64,000 bases of DNA. Source: PALSA-505 sp963762615 (lineage in GTDB: Bacteria > Actinomycetota > Actinomycetes > Streptosporangiales > Streptosporangiaceae). Under the pieces are notes generated by a model. The model was given only the letters and a program-made list of their open reading frames with translations. It ran no database searches and had not been told where the DNA came from. The DNA lies in assembly GCA_963762615.1 (NCBI GenBank), contig CAVXLG010000017.1:310001-374000 (forward strand), read 5' to 3'. A program made the translations under genes and the position numbers. Below, one piece after another: positions 42,984 through 52,524 of the stretch. How positions within the stretch are numbered: position 1 is the first letter of the stretch; each line of letters begins with the position of its first letter.

Positions 42984-45677
42984 TTACTTGGAAGGGACCT
43001 GCGTGGCGTCTGGAGCGAGTAGTGGGCCGAGGTCCGTCCTGCTGTTCACCGCCAGCTTGTTGTACACCTGGTGCAGGGTGTTGTCGACGGTGCGCACCGA
43101 CACCATGAGCCTCGTCGCGATTGCTTTGCTGGACAGCCCGCGTGCCGCCATGGTGGCGATCTCGCGCTCACGCGGCGTAAGGTCGTCTGGCTTCAGCAGA
43201 TCCAAAGCAGGGGTACGCGCGTTCTCGCAGCGCATCGCCAGTACGTGTGCCTTGGTCGTAGCCGCGACAGCAGCGGTCCGCCGACTGGCAGTTTGATGCG
43301 CTCTCGCTGCCTCGGCGGCTGCCTCGGCAGCGAGCAGGTTGAGGCCGAGGGCGGCGAATCCGTCGGCGACCTGGTCGAGCGCTGGACCGTCCCGGGAATC
43401 CAGCGCGCATGCGTGGGCAACGTACAGTGGCGCCAGCTGGCCTTCAACGCCGAAGGCTGCCTCGCATAGGCCGGAACTCACCCGGCTCGCCTCGCCCAGG
43501 CGGACCACATCATGGAGGGCCTGTACCTGGAAGGTGATCTGACCGTGGCGCTCGGCCTGCTCCGCCAGTTCCATAGCCAGGCCGATCGCGGTGGATCGCT
43601 CGCCTCGGGCAGCCGCCTCCCACGGCCTTGCCGATGCCGCCCACAGGTGGAACAGCCGGGTCGCGTCTGCGGTGTAGCGCTCCACCTCACCCAGGGCGGC
43701 GCTAGCGGTGGCAAGGTCACCCGCCAGCGCGGCGGCGTGCGCGAGCTCACCCAGTATCTGGGGCATGAACGGCAGCAGCATGTCCGTCTTCCCTGCCATC
43801 GCCGCTTCCCTCAGCCAGTGCATTGCGGTGCGGACCTGGCCGCGGGCCCGGGCGACCTGCCCCAGCCAGCCGGCCCAGATCGCCTTCTCGACCGGCCACG
43901 GCGATGCCAGTCCTAGCGCCTGCTCATAGCCCACGGCCGCGAGCGCGGCCGCGTCCTCGACTCGTCCGGCTGCCAGATACGCGTTGTCCAGGTTCGCTGC
44001 AACCTGCAGGTGTCCCCACGGCACGACTTCCTGGTTCAGTCGCCCTTCGAGCTCGAATGCTCGATGGGCCGCGGCGATCGCCTGCTCGCTGCGGCCAGCA
44101 TGAAGCAGTGCGGGAATGGCCACAACGAGCGCCTGCAGCGCTGGGCGGGCCTCCGCGCCTGGGTCGCCAAGAACGGGGTTCAAGGCTTGGAGTGCCTGAG
44201 TGACTCCGCCGCCGTACAACAGCAACCCAGCCAGGACCGCAGCTAGTTCGGCGCGGCTGCCCGGGTCGGTGAGCACCGGCTCGGTATGTTGAAGCACCGC
44301 CTTGGCGCGCACCGGAAGGTCCAACGCCCAGTACAGGTTGAACGACCGGGTGATGGCGACCTGTAGGCGTTCCTGATCGGTTCCGGCCGAAGGCGTCAGT
44401 GAGGCGAGGACCAGCTCGGCGTCATCTGCACGGCCTTGCCCGACGAGCGCCAGCCCAACCAGACGCTCGGCTTCGACCTCGCCACCTGCAGCGGCGGCTG
44501 CCCTGGCCAGACGCTCGGCGAGACCAAAATCGAACATGCCCATGGCAAACCGGGCCGCGCTAGTCAGTTGCCCAGGTGTCGAGCCGCCCACTCCAGCCTC
44601 AAGCCGCCATCTAGCGATACGAAGCCGGTCATCTAGCCGCCGCGCGCCGACCGCCTCCGCTGCCTCGGTCAGGTGCCGGTACACGGCCCGTGCTCGCAAT
44701 GCCGGTACGCGCGTCCTGATCACCTCTGCGTACAGCGGATGAGCCAGCCGCACCTGTACGCGCCGACCTTCGTTGCCGGTCAGCAGCAAGCCCTTGCGAT
44801 CCGCCGCGTCCAGCACCTGCGGCTCCGCCATCTTTTCCAGCTGCTGTGCGCTGATTGGTTCTCCAAGAGCGAGGAGTTCCAGCAGCGCCACCACTTCGGT
44901 GTCCAAGCGGCCAAGGCGGGCTTCGATCAGCTCGACCAGCCGCGGACTGGTGACCATGGCGCCGTCCCAGCGCCATACACCCGCGACGCACGCCAGGTTA
45001 CCGCTGTCAAGTCCGCCCAGAATCAGCTCCCGCAGGTAGAGCGGATTACCTTGGGTGAGCCGCCACAAGGTTTGCACCATGCTTCCGTCCACTTGCCCGC
45101 CGAGCGCCACGCCGGCCAGGGCCTCGACCTCGGCACGCGAGAGCGCCTGAATCTCGAACCGGTCGGCAGCCGCGTCCTTCCACAAGGCGACGACCGGGTC
45201 GGGCGCCTGCGTCTCACTGCGGACAGTGACAAGCACTGTGCTGGGTGTGGCTGTGGCGAGCTGGTGCACCAAGGCGGCAGACGAATCATCGAGAAGGTGG
45301 GCGTCGTCAATGCCCACCAGGAGACGGCGACCGCCCGCCGCAGCGACGAGCCCGTCAACGGCGCGTCGCAATAGTTCCGCCCGGTGCGGGGCGGTGTCGC
45401 CTAGACGTGGCAGCAGATGCGCGATGGCGCCGAACGGGATCGAGGAAGCGGCCTGAGTCGCAGCCGCCCAACGCACCACCCACTCTCGTGCCTCACACAG
45501 GCCCAGCGCCTCCAAGGCCAGCCGCGTCTTGCCAACCCCTGGAGCGCCAGCCAAGACCACCGCTTGGGAACCGCGGGAGGTCAGCGCCTGTTCAACGGCC
45601 GCCAATTCCTCGACACGCCCAATCAGCGGCCACGGCAACTTCCCGCTCGCAGCAAGATCACCGGATCGCCGCATCAC
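42984..45677 (-). CDS. LAL-type LuxR-family transcriptional regulator
   Basis: 897 residues, the usual size of large ATP-binding LuxR regulators. Walker A is AGAPGVGKTRLALEALG (residues 43-59) and Walker B is LLVGIDDAHLLDDSSAA (near 118). A long helical TPR-like middle part follows. The C-terminal LuxR helix-turn-helix is LTPREREIATMAARGLSSKA, IATRLMVSVRTVDNTLHQVY. Such proteins sense a ligand through the central part and activate pathway genes, often antibiotic or sugar genes. No obvious target cluster is adjacent; its nearest neighbours are a sigma-like gene and secreted repeat proteins. Frame intact over 2.7 kb. Confidence 0.92.
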   Translation of the reverse strand: MMRRSGDLAASGKLPWPLIGRVEELAAVEQALTSRGSQAVVLAGAPGVGKTRLALEALGLCEAREWVVRWAAATQAASSIPFGAIAHLLPRLGDTAPHRAELLRRAVDGLVAAAGGRRLLVGIDDAHLLDDSSAALVHQLATATPSTVLVTVRSETQAPDPVVALWKDAAADRFEIQALSRAEVEALAGVALGGQVDGSMVQTLWRLTQGNPLYLRELILGGLDSGNLACVAGVWRWDGAMVTSPRLVELIEARLGRLDTEVVALLELLALGEPISAQQLEKMAEPQVLDAADRKGLLLTGNEGRRVQVRLAHPLYAEVIRTRVPALRARAVYRHLTEAAEAVGARRLDDRLRIARWRLEAGVGGSTPGQLTSAARFAMGMFDFGLAERLARAAAAAGGEVEAERLVGLALVGQGRADDAELVLASLTPSAGTDQERLQVAITRSFNLYWALDLPVRAKAVLQHTEPVLTDPGSRAELAAVLAGLLLYGGGVTQALQALNPVLGDPGAEARPALQALVVAIPALLHAGRSEQAIAAAHRAFELEGRLNQEVVPWGHLQVAANLDNAYLAAGRVEDAAALAAVGYEQALGLASPWPVEKAIWAGWLGQVARARGQVRTAMHWLREAAMAGKTDMLLPFMPQILGELAHAAALAGDLATASAALGEVERYTADATRLFHLWAASARPWEAAARGERSTAIGLAMELAEQAERHGQITFQVQALHDVVRLGEASRVSSGLCEAAFGVEGQLAPLYVAHACALDSRDGPALDQVADGFAALGLNLLAAEAAAEAARAHQTASRRTAAVAATTKAHVLAMRCENARTPALDLLKPDDLTPREREIATMAARGLSSKAIATRLMVSVRTVDNTLHQVYNKLAVNSRTDLGPLLAPDATQVPSK

Positions 45678-46259
45678 GAAGCCCCGTTCGGCGCAAGCAT
45701 ACGGGAATTTACCCGTCTTTTACTGACGCTAGGCTGCCCAGACGATGCAAGCAAGAGATAACGGCATGTCTGGCGCCCTACATTCACGCGTTCCCGACTG
45801 CTCGCCGAACCCCCCGGAACATCACGGCCGTGCGCACTCACCCTCCAGTGCCCGGTGAACTTACAGCGCCCCGAGCGTGCTGATTCCCCGGCGCTCCCAC
45901 AGGACCAGCAGAGGCCGGCGGTGACCTAACGCCCGCTTGACCCATAGCACTCTTCGCAGGGCGACCTCCACGATGAGCCTCCCGCCTTCCTGGGGGACAG
46001 GCACTGCGTGATCTCGTGTGCGCAGGGGGCAGGAGCACAGACAGGCACGAGGCGTACGGCCGCCAGGGCGGACGTCGCGCTTCCTGGAACTGGAGATTCA
46101 CCGCGAACGCTAGGCGAGTTGTCCCGCTGGGCAATCAGTGGACCGATTGGATCCCAGATCCGCGCCACGGCGGCGTCCGAGTAGCACCCGCGTCGCCGAC
46201 CGAAAGTCAAGTACCCGGCTGCTCAGGTCAGCTTGCTCTGGCCGTCATAGGTTTCGCGC

Positions 46260-46451
46260 ATGGATCGAAACCAGGCCATCGACCAGCTTCCGGAGGCGTA
46301 CGCAAACGCGCTACGCCTCCACGACCAAGGCCACAACAACCAGGCAATCGGCGCCCGGCTCGGCCTCCCTGTAGAGGCGGTGCCGCGCGTACTACGTATC
46401 GCCACTGCGAAGCTCCGCAACCTCCTCGCCGCCAATGAAAACAGCACATAA
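46260..46451 (+). CDS. Stand-alone sigma-70 region 4-like HTH protein
   Basis: 63 residues. The sequence QAIDQLPEAYANALRLHDQG, HNNQAIGARLGLPVEAVPRV is sigma region 4 (helix-turn-helix) without regions 2 or 3. Short proteins like this are common in actinobacteria. They cannot act as sigma factors alone; a role as a modulator or relic is possible. No clear RBS is seen. Confidence 0.55.
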   Translation: MDRNQAIDQLPEAYANALRLHDQGHNNQAIGARLGLPVEAVPRVLRIATAKLRNLLAANENST

Positions 46452-46733
46452 CTCGTGCTCTTGCGACGGGGCGCCATCCGAACGCAGACACACTTCAGGG
46501 GATCGTGTGAGTACCGTCCTATGCGGGAACCTCCTCGTCGAGACATTGCCCGACGCAGGCAACCGTCTTTACCGTCCCACCAGCGGTATGCGGGCCCCCC
46601 GGTTCCGATGGCGTGCCACGCGCGGAGAGCGGTCACGGGGTCTGGAGCTGGGGCGGGATCGCGGGCTCCAGCTAGTTCGGGCCGCTATCACCGATGGCCG
46701 CGACAGTACCGGCGCCGGGCCCTGCATCGTGCC

Positions 46734-47069
46734 GTGCGCCTTGATGTCCGGCCCGCCGCCGCGCCGGACGGCATCGCCGCCGTCACCGTCACGCTGCACG
46801 GCGAGGACATCGGCAAGCTCAGTTACCAGGTCTGTGACACCTGCCGCACGGTGCTGATCTGCAAGGATTCGATCGACCTGGAGTACCAGGGACTTGGCCT
46901 GGGCCGCCGTGCCCTGCTCGCGACGCTGGCCACCGCACCCGATTATGAGTGGACCACCACGCCCCAGTACGACGTCTCGGCTCGGTTCTGGCAGCGGATG
47001 AGCCGCGCCACCGGCGCCTCCCTCACCGACGACCCCGCCAGCGCCGGGCCGTGCCCGCACATGCACTGA
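46734..47069 (+). CDS. GNAT-like acetyltransferase domain protein (start uncertain)
   Basis: About 111 residues from GTG 46734; the open frame extends upstream but without protein character. IAAVTVTLHGEDIGKLSYQV and the segment DLEYQGLGLGRRALLATLAT resemble the beta4/alpha3 acetyl-CoA-binding motif (Q-x-x-G-x-G/A) of GNAT enzymes. The tail YDVSARFWQRMSRATG also fits. It lacks the first strands of the fold, so it may be a 5'-truncated gene or have a frame break upstream. Substrate unknown. Confidence 0.5.
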   Translation: MRLDVRPAAAPDGIAAVTVTLHGEDIGKLSYQVCDTCRTVLICKDSIDLEYQGLGLGRRALLATLATAPDYEWTTTPQYDVSARFWQRMSRATGASLTDDPASAGPCPHMH

Positions 47070-47339
47070 CCCAGTGCCGCACCCGGCGCCGCTCCCCCCT
47101 CGAGCTGCCGTGCGGGCCGCTGCCCATGATTCCGCCGGAATCGGCGAAGGGAGCTATCCATATAGGAAGTTCCCGCGGGAAGGGCCCGCCGCCCCTTCGC
47201 CGGACAGCGGGCCCTCGTCTCGCCGGTCAGTGCCGCCAGGTGAAGAATCCTTCTGGCAGGTCCGCCTCGTGCTGTCTCTGCTCGCTGATCCGGCGCAGCG
47301 CGGGTGCTGGGCGGGCGCCGGGCCGCGCGGCCGGTCCGG

Positions 47340-48278
47340 CTAGCGGGCGGGGGCCAATTCGAACCCGTGGAGGTTGCCGTGGCCGTCGAAGTAGATGCCG
47401 ACGATCACGCCGAGGTTGTTGAGGGCCTCGGGGCCCGTGCCCTGGTGGCGTCCGGTGCCGGCGTTCGGATCGTCGATCGTGGTGTACCTGCCGTGCCGGG
47501 CGATGAACCCGTGGGACCGGCCTCCGCTGGTGAAGTAGGTCCCGGTGATCACTCCGAAGTCGTTGATAGCTGAAACGTTCGTGCTGAAAGCGGGCGCGTG
47601 CGGGTCGTTGACCGTGGTGAACCTGCCGGGGCGGCCGGCAAAGGAGATCGCCTGATTGCGGCTGGTGAAGTAGGTCCCGGTGACCGTCCCGAGATCGTTG
47701 ACGTACCCCACGTTCGTGCCTTGCCCGGAGGCGGTGCCCGCGTGCGGGTGGTTGATCGTGGTGAACACCCCGTGGCGGGCGGTGAACCCGTGCTGCACGC
47801 CGCGGGCGTCGGTGTAGGTCCCCGCGATCACCCCGAAGTTATTGATGGCCGCGATCGATGTGCCTTGCCCGGAGGCCGTGCCCGCGTGCGGGTCGTTGAC
47901 CGTGGTGAACCTGCCGTGCCGGTCGATGAAACCGTGCAGAGTGCCGGTGCTGGTGACGTAAGTACCGGCTAGCACCCCGAAGTCGTTGATGCTAAGAGCA
48001 GACACCTGCGTGCCCGCATACGGGTCGTTGACCGTGGTGAACCTGCCGTGCCGGTCGATGAACCCGTGCCGGTTGCCGCTGCTGTCGATGTAAAAGCCGG
48101 CCACCACCCGGAAGTCGTTGACACTCAACGGGATGGTGGCACTCGCGCCGGGCACGTCGATCGTGGTGTACCTCTCCGGCGCCGCGGCCGCGGAGGCCGC
48201 GGCGGGCGCCACCGATAGCGCGGCGGCGGCCAGACCGGTGACGATGGCGGCCAGGCGGCCGATGCGGATGTGGTTCAT
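47340..48278 (-). CDS. Secreted HAF-repeat protein
   Basis: 312 residues from ATG 48278 (GGAG upstream). Signal peptide LAAIVTGLAAAALSVAPAAA. The mature part has about six repeats of 45-50 residues with a core FTTVNDPHAGT, then ALSINDFGVLAGTY and LHGFIDRHGR. This matches the 'extracellular repeat, HAF family' type, likely a beta-propeller. Ligand and role are unknown. It lies downstream of the ECF sigma/YVTN gene pair on the same strand (130 bp gap) and may belong to that regulon. Confidence 0.8.
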   Translation of the reverse strand: MNHIRIGRLAAIVTGLAAAALSVAPAAASAAAAPERYTTIDVPGASATIPLSVNDFRVVAGFYIDSSGNRHGFIDRHGRFTTVNDPYAGTQVSALSINDFGVLAGTYVTSTGTLHGFIDRHGRFTTVNDPHAGTASGQGTSIAAINNFGVIAGTYTDARGVQHGFTARHGVFTTINHPHAGTASGQGTNVGYVNDLGTVTGTYFTSRNQAISFAGRPGRFTTVNDPHAPAFSTNVSAINDFGVITGTYFTSGGRSHGFIARHGRYTTIDDPNAGTGRHQGTGPEALNNLGVIVGIYFDGHGNLHGFELAPAR

Positions 48279-48407
48279 GACAATCTCCAAACGTGCGTGG
48301 GGAATCGATTAACGGCTGCGGGCACGGTCATGGCCAGCCCGCTGGATCTGCTAGCTGCGATGGTTCATGTCCGGGCTCCCCGAGCCATGGCCTGGCCCCC
48401 GCGCAGG

Positions 48408-49658
48408 TCATGGCGTGATCGCAATCGCGGCGGGAGACCCGGGGCCGACGTGGATCGGCGTGCCGGGCTTGTTGGTGGCGGTACTGATCGGGATGACCGC
48501 GCCCGCGGTGGCGACGTAGGCGGTCTTCCCGTCCGGCGTGATCGCGATCACGGGCTCGGATCTGACCCGGATCGGCTTCCCGGGGGTGCCGGTGGCCGTG
48601 CGGATCGGGATGACCGCGCCCGCGGTGGCGACGTAGGCGGTCTTTCCGTCCGGCGTGAACACGATCTGACGGGGGGGGGCGCCGATCCGGACCGGCTTGC
48701 CGGGGGTGTTGGTGGCCGTGCTGACCGGCAGCACGCTCGACCCGTCGGTGATGTAGACGGTCTTCCCGTCCGGCGTTATCGCGATCTTGCTGGGGCCGCC
48801 GCCAGCGAGGTTGATCGTCTTGCGGGGAGTATTGGTGGCCGTGCTGATCGCGGTGACCACACCGCCGCCCGCGACGTAGGCGGTCTTCCCGTCCGGCGTG
48901 ATCGCGATCGAGGAGGGGTTGGAGCCAACCCGGATCGGCGGGCCGGGCGTGTTGGTGGCCGTGCTGACCGGGGTGATCGAGCCATCGTCGAAGTTGGCGA
49001 CGTAGACGGTCTTCCCGTCCGGCGTGATCGCGATCGAGGAGGGGTTGATGCCGACGGAGATCGGCGGGCCGGGCGTGTTGGTGGCCGTGCTGACTGGGGT
49101 GACGGCGCCGCCGTTCAGGATGTAGGCGGTCTTCCCGTCCGGCGTGATGGCGATCTGGCCGGGGCTGCCGGCCAGCAGGTGTATCGGCGGGCCGGCGGTG
49201 TTGGTGGCCGTGCTGACCGGGGTGACCGTGCCCGCGTCGAAGTTGGCGACGTAGGCCGTCGTCCCGCCCGGGGTGAATGCGATCTGGGCGCCGTCGAAAA
49301 GGCTGACCGGGCCGACCGGGATCGGCGCGCCGGGGGTACCGGTGGCCGTGCTGATCGGGGTGACCGTGCCGCCCCGGGAGCCGCCACTGGCGACGTAGAC
49401 GGTCAGCGACCCCGGCTTGGGGCCCGGCCGCACGGCAGGAGCCGGGTGGCCGAGATCCCTCACGGCTTGCATCGCCTGCGGGCCCACGGCGATCCCCGCC
49501 GCCACCGCGGCGGCCACCGCCAGGCCTGCCGCCACGCGGCGTGCGATCACGCGCCGCCGTCCCCGCCGCTGCACGGTGTCCAGGAACTGATCGACGTCAG
49601 GATCAACGGCGCCAGCGTTGCGCGCCAGGCCATTGCGGATGCGGCGCTCAACGAGCAT
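48408..49658 (-). CDS. YVTN beta-propeller protein, membrane-anchored, sigma-operon partner
   Basis: 416 residues. A cytoplasmic N-terminus of about 35 residues with VDPDVDQFLDTVQRRGRRR precedes a membrane helix (VAAGLAVAAAVAAGIAVG). The outer part has about eight YVTN-type blades of 42-45 residues, each with IAITPDGKTAYVA followed by VTPVSTATNTPGPPI. The gene starts inside the 3' end of the ECF sigma gene (11-bp overlap). That coupling and topology suggest an anti-sigma-like protein whose outer propeller senses a wall or surface signal; no classical anti-sigma motif is seen. The last blade ends abruptly at the stop. Confidence 0.75.
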   Translation of the reverse strand: MLVERRIRNGLARNAGAVDPDVDQFLDTVQRRGRRRVIARRVAAGLAVAAAVAAGIAVGPQAMQAVRDLGHPAPAVRPGPKPGSLTVYVASGGSRGGTVTPISTATGTPGAPIPVGPVSLFDGAQIAFTPGGTTAYVANFDAGTVTPVSTATNTAGPPIHLLAGSPGQIAITPDGKTAYILNGGAVTPVSTATNTPGPPISVGINPSSIAITPDGKTVYVANFDDGSITPVSTATNTPGPPIRVGSNPSSIAITPDGKTAYVAGGGVVTAISTATNTPRKTINLAGGGPSKIAITPDGKTVYITDGSSVLPVSTATNTPGKPVRIGAPPRQIVFTPDGKTAYVATAGAVIPIRTATGTPGKPIRVRSEPVIAITPDGKTAYVATAGAVIPISTATNKPGTPIHVGPGSPAAIAITP

Positions 49659-50145
49659 TCTCGCCCACCTCCTCGCCCAGCAGCTCGGCCAGCCGCCTCC
49701 TGGCCCGGTGCAGGTGGACCTTTACCGCCCCGTCCGAGATTCCGAGAATGAAGGCGATCTCGGAGACTGGCCGGTCCTCGAAATAGAACAGGGCAATCGC
49801 CGACCGCTGCATAACGGGCAGCTTCCGGACCGCCTCGGCGAGGTCAACATCGGGAACAGCCGGGTCGGCACGGGAAGTCGTTTCCCGCTCCAGCAGCGCC
49901 CGCATCCGCTCCCGGCGCAGTACGCGGATCGCCCGGCGCACCGCCACCCGCCGGACCCAGGCCTCGGGCCGGTCATACCGCGACACCTTCCGCCAGTGCA
50001 CTAACAGCTCGATGAACGCTTCCTGCGTCACGTCCTCCGATCGCCCGCGGTCGTGCAGGATCAAGAACACTGTCCGCAGCACACCGGGAAACTCAGCGCG
50101 GAAGAACCACGCATACTCCGGGCCGGCGTCGCTCACCGGTACCAC
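49648..50145 (-). CDS. ECF RNA polymerase sigma factor (SigE-like)
   Basis: 165 residues. Region 2: YAWFFRAEFPGVLRTVFLIL, GRSEDVTQEAFIELLVHWRK, EAWVRRVAVRRAIRVLRRER. Region 4: LAEAVRKLPVMQRSAIALFY, VSEIAFILGISDGAVKVHLH. Typical of the SigE/SigM-like ECF group of actinobacteria. It is the first gene of a leftward operon with the YVTN protein and probably controls that gene and the HAF-repeat gene. Frame intact, unlike the ECF gene at 3781. Confidence 0.9.
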   Translation of the reverse strand: MVPVSDAGPEYAWFFRAEFPGVLRTVFLILHDRGRSEDVTQEAFIELLVHWRKVSRYDRPEAWVRRVAVRRAIRVLRRERMRALLERETTSRADPAVPDVDLAEAVRKLPVMQRSAIALFYFEDRPVSEIAFILGISDGAVKVHLHRARRRLAELLGEEVGENAR

Positions 50146-50269
50146 CCGCCCCCGCCGAAGATCAGGGTCGATCAGACAATGCGAAACCCGTCATGCAGCC
50201 TCTTACCAGCCGCGGTCGTCTCCGCATTCACACCTATACAGTCCCGCGCGATCCGCGCGGTTGACAGGC

Positions 50270-50789
50270 CAGCCATTCAAACCTTGACCTCTCGCCGCTG
50301 CCCATCGCCAGGTTTCACCCACTCCGAACCAGCTCGTCAGTGTTCACCAACGCCCTCCCGGCATTCCAGCATCTCCGCTACCGACTTACTGGCTCCCTTC
50401 GCCATGCACGTGCCTCTCGCACGCCCGGACTACTACGGAGCCTCCGCCCCACCCGGCGGCCCGCAGCTGGCAACGAGCCTGCCCACCACCAGGCCGGCTG
50501 CCCGGCGGCCAGGGCGGCCGCAGGTGGTTCCCGCGTTCACCAGATCATCGATCGGCCAGACCGGCGCTCAGCTATACCCCGGCAGCATCGCCACCCCTAC
50601 GCCGCAGACCTTCAACGTGGCCTCCCCACCGTCTGCTGCTCACGGCTTCGGAGTTGACCCCGGCAAGCAGGGTCACGCACTGCACCCCGGCCCCTATCCG
50701 CCAGATTTGAGCCGGGCACTCATTACGAGGCTTCAGCCACTGATTCACTCGCGTTACGCACCCTGGCCTTGCTAGCCGGACCCGCACCG
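50270..50789 (-). mobile_element. Truncated group II intron remnant
   Basis: On the minus strand a GTGCG start at 50789 is followed by intron-like 5' RNA, including GGAGCCTCCGTAGTAGTCCG at about 50445-50425, which precedes the maturase gene in many actinobacterial group II introns. A degenerate maturase N-terminus follows (AKGASKSVAEMLECREG, a stop, then SEWVKPGDGQRRE). No reverse transcriptase domain, domain V or VI is found. A dead 5' fragment, unrelated to the intron at 1606. Confidence 0.55.
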
Positions 50790-50805
50790 TCTGGCAGTAC
50801 CAGCA

Positions 50806-51019
50806 CGTCCCGGCATTGTCGGGGCTGCTTCCCGCCCTCACCGGCGTTCCCCGGATCAGGCTGCCCCCAGCTTCAATCAGGCCGCTGCGACGACCCGAAA
50901 GGAAAGGCCTTTCACCCCTCTCGACATTAGAAACGTCCCGGCTTTGTCAGCGCTGCTTCCCGCCCTCCCCGGCGTCTCCCGGATCAGACTGCGCTCAGCT
51001 CCCACCAGGCTGCTGCGAC
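50806..51019. repeat. Pair of 86-bp direct repeats
   Basis: 50806-50891 and 50934-51019 align over about 86 bp at roughly 85% identity, sharing CTGCTTCCCGCCCTC and CCCGGATCAG. They lie just upstream of the truncated intron. No gene is apparent in them. Confidence 0.6.
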
Positions 51020-51805
51020 AGCGGCAGGAGTTCGCATTGATAGGAGGCCGGCGCCTCGTGGCGCACACAGCGCAGGAGTACAGCAACGTCACCGGCTGCG
51101 AGCGACTTCGTCCAACTGCGACCGGCCGCTGACCTGCCCCAACGACCGCTAACGACCTCGCTGCCAGGAGTTCGCATCGAGGGGGTCAGAGGATACGGAC
51201 GGCGGTTGGGCGACTGGTCGATCACGCTCCGGCCATTGGCCACTGGATCATCCTCGACGCGCGTTGGGACAGTTCGCCATGAACCGCCCCGGCGAGTCCG
51301 GATACTGTGGCGAGACTCTAGGCCTGTGGGTCGCGCCGCGATCGTGGTAGCAAGGGCGACCCACGATGGAACTGGCATGACGAGCTGCTCGTTCCCTCGG
51401 AGTTGACGCGGGACTCGTCCCGGCAGGTCTCGCGAGGCCAGCGGCCCCTCCAGCAAATGGTCTAGGTCGCAGGTTGCCAGGATGCGGAGGTCCGCGTCGA
51501 TGAACTCGGCCTGCGGTTTCCGGACGCTAAAGCGTGGCAGCGGGCATGGCGTACGGCTTTCCGCCACGTACTGGAACGGTTGTCAGCTCAGCAATTCAAT
51601 GTCTACGGGGAACAGCCCTCAGCGGATCGGGCGCGGAGGCGTCCTGGGCCGCGTGGAGGCTCTGACGGCCACAGCGGCCCGCCACTGACAATCCCTACGC
51701 CGATAGCGCAGTCATATCTGGGAGCCGACGGCTGGGAACGAACTGGGAATCACGAGTGCTCATGTGGGCGCGCCACGGCTCTGTCCTGCTCACCTGTGCG
51801 CGGCT

Positions 51806-52195
51806 TCAGCTGCGGAAACGCAGAGGTGCCCTGGTGGGGAGGATATGGATGCTTTCCTGGGGGTGAAGGGGTCGCCGGTTTATCCGGCCGTCCCGACGCA
51901 GGTCGGAGGCCGAACTACGCGGACACTGGACGTTTGAAGGTATATATACCGTGAGCAGCCGGGCCGCATCCCAGTACGAGTGTCCCGCCCCACCCTCGCG
52001 ATAAATCTGGAGGCCAGCCAGCTCCCAGCCATCAGCGCCGAACCGGTTCAGCAGTTCAAGCACCGACTGGTCGCTATCAGAGTAATTCTCTCCCACGCCT
52101 TGCCCCGGCCCGTGCCAGAGTATCGTCCTCGTATCGTCCCGTGGCGCACGGCCATCCACGGTGATCGTTAGCTGCGCGTACTGCCAACACGACAT
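51806..52195 (-). CDS. DUF4177-like small protein, C-terminus degenerate
   Basis: 129 residues. The coherent part is the first 85: WQYAQLTITVDGRAPRDDTR, VLELLNRFGADGWELAGLQI, DAARLLTVYIP. The 'NRFGADGWELAG' block is the hallmark of DUF4177-like proteins, small alpha/beta proteins of unknown role. The last 40 residues (HPQESIHILPTRAPLRFRS) do not look native, so a 3' truncation is likely. Confidence 0.55.
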   Translation of the reverse strand: MSCWQYAQLTITVDGRAPRDDTRTILWHGPGQGVGENYSDSDQSVLELLNRFGADGWELAGLQIYREGGAGHSYWDAARLLTVYIPSNVQCPRSSASDLRRDGRINRRPLHPQESIHILPTRAPLRFRS

Positions 52196-52410
52196 GGCAG
52201 CCGGTGTCCCACCTGCACTGCCAGGACATCAGGCGTTAACGTGGCGGAAGGGGACGCTGTCCGGACCCAGCCTGAACCCTCCAAGATCGACTCGAAAGCT
52301 GGGCCTGGGATAGGCCCTGCGGACCGACTCGACGGCGTCGCCATCGTAGGATCGCCGGACAGCGCTCGGCTACGCTGCGTGACGGACCGGCAGGGGCCTG
52401 CCGTAGATAC

Positions 52411-52433
52411 CGTGGAATGGCTCGTGGAATGAG
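52411..52433 (+). repeat. Arm-type repeat of the tRNA-Lys island, right
   Basis: Two copies of GTGGAATG, 12 bp apart, matching 31491-31513 except for two bases. It lies 92 bp inside attR. Confidence 0.6.
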
Positions 52434-52524
52434 TACCGGTGGCACCGCTGTGCAATGCGTGCTTTCCGCGCGTTCCGGCGAGGCGTTCGTGCAGGCAGAA
52501 CGTACGGTGCGCCCCAGCAGGCTA

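Noticed and set aside
46734..47069. Coding extension of the GNAT-like gene back to 46455
   Set aside because: The upstream in-frame sequence is Arg/Pro-rich without conserved pattern, and no start with an RBS is present.
50995..51567. Minus-strand frame of 190 codons
   Set aside because: It runs through one of the 86-bp repeats and has no domain-like segment; not supported as a gene.
51580..51954. Plus-strand frame opposite the DUF4177-like gene
   Set aside because: The minus-strand reading has a conserved family block, while this frame has none.
52241..52432. Short frame ending in the right arm repeat of the tRNA-Lys island
   Set aside because: Only about 63 codons, no RBS and no family; its 3' end is explained by the arm repeat.
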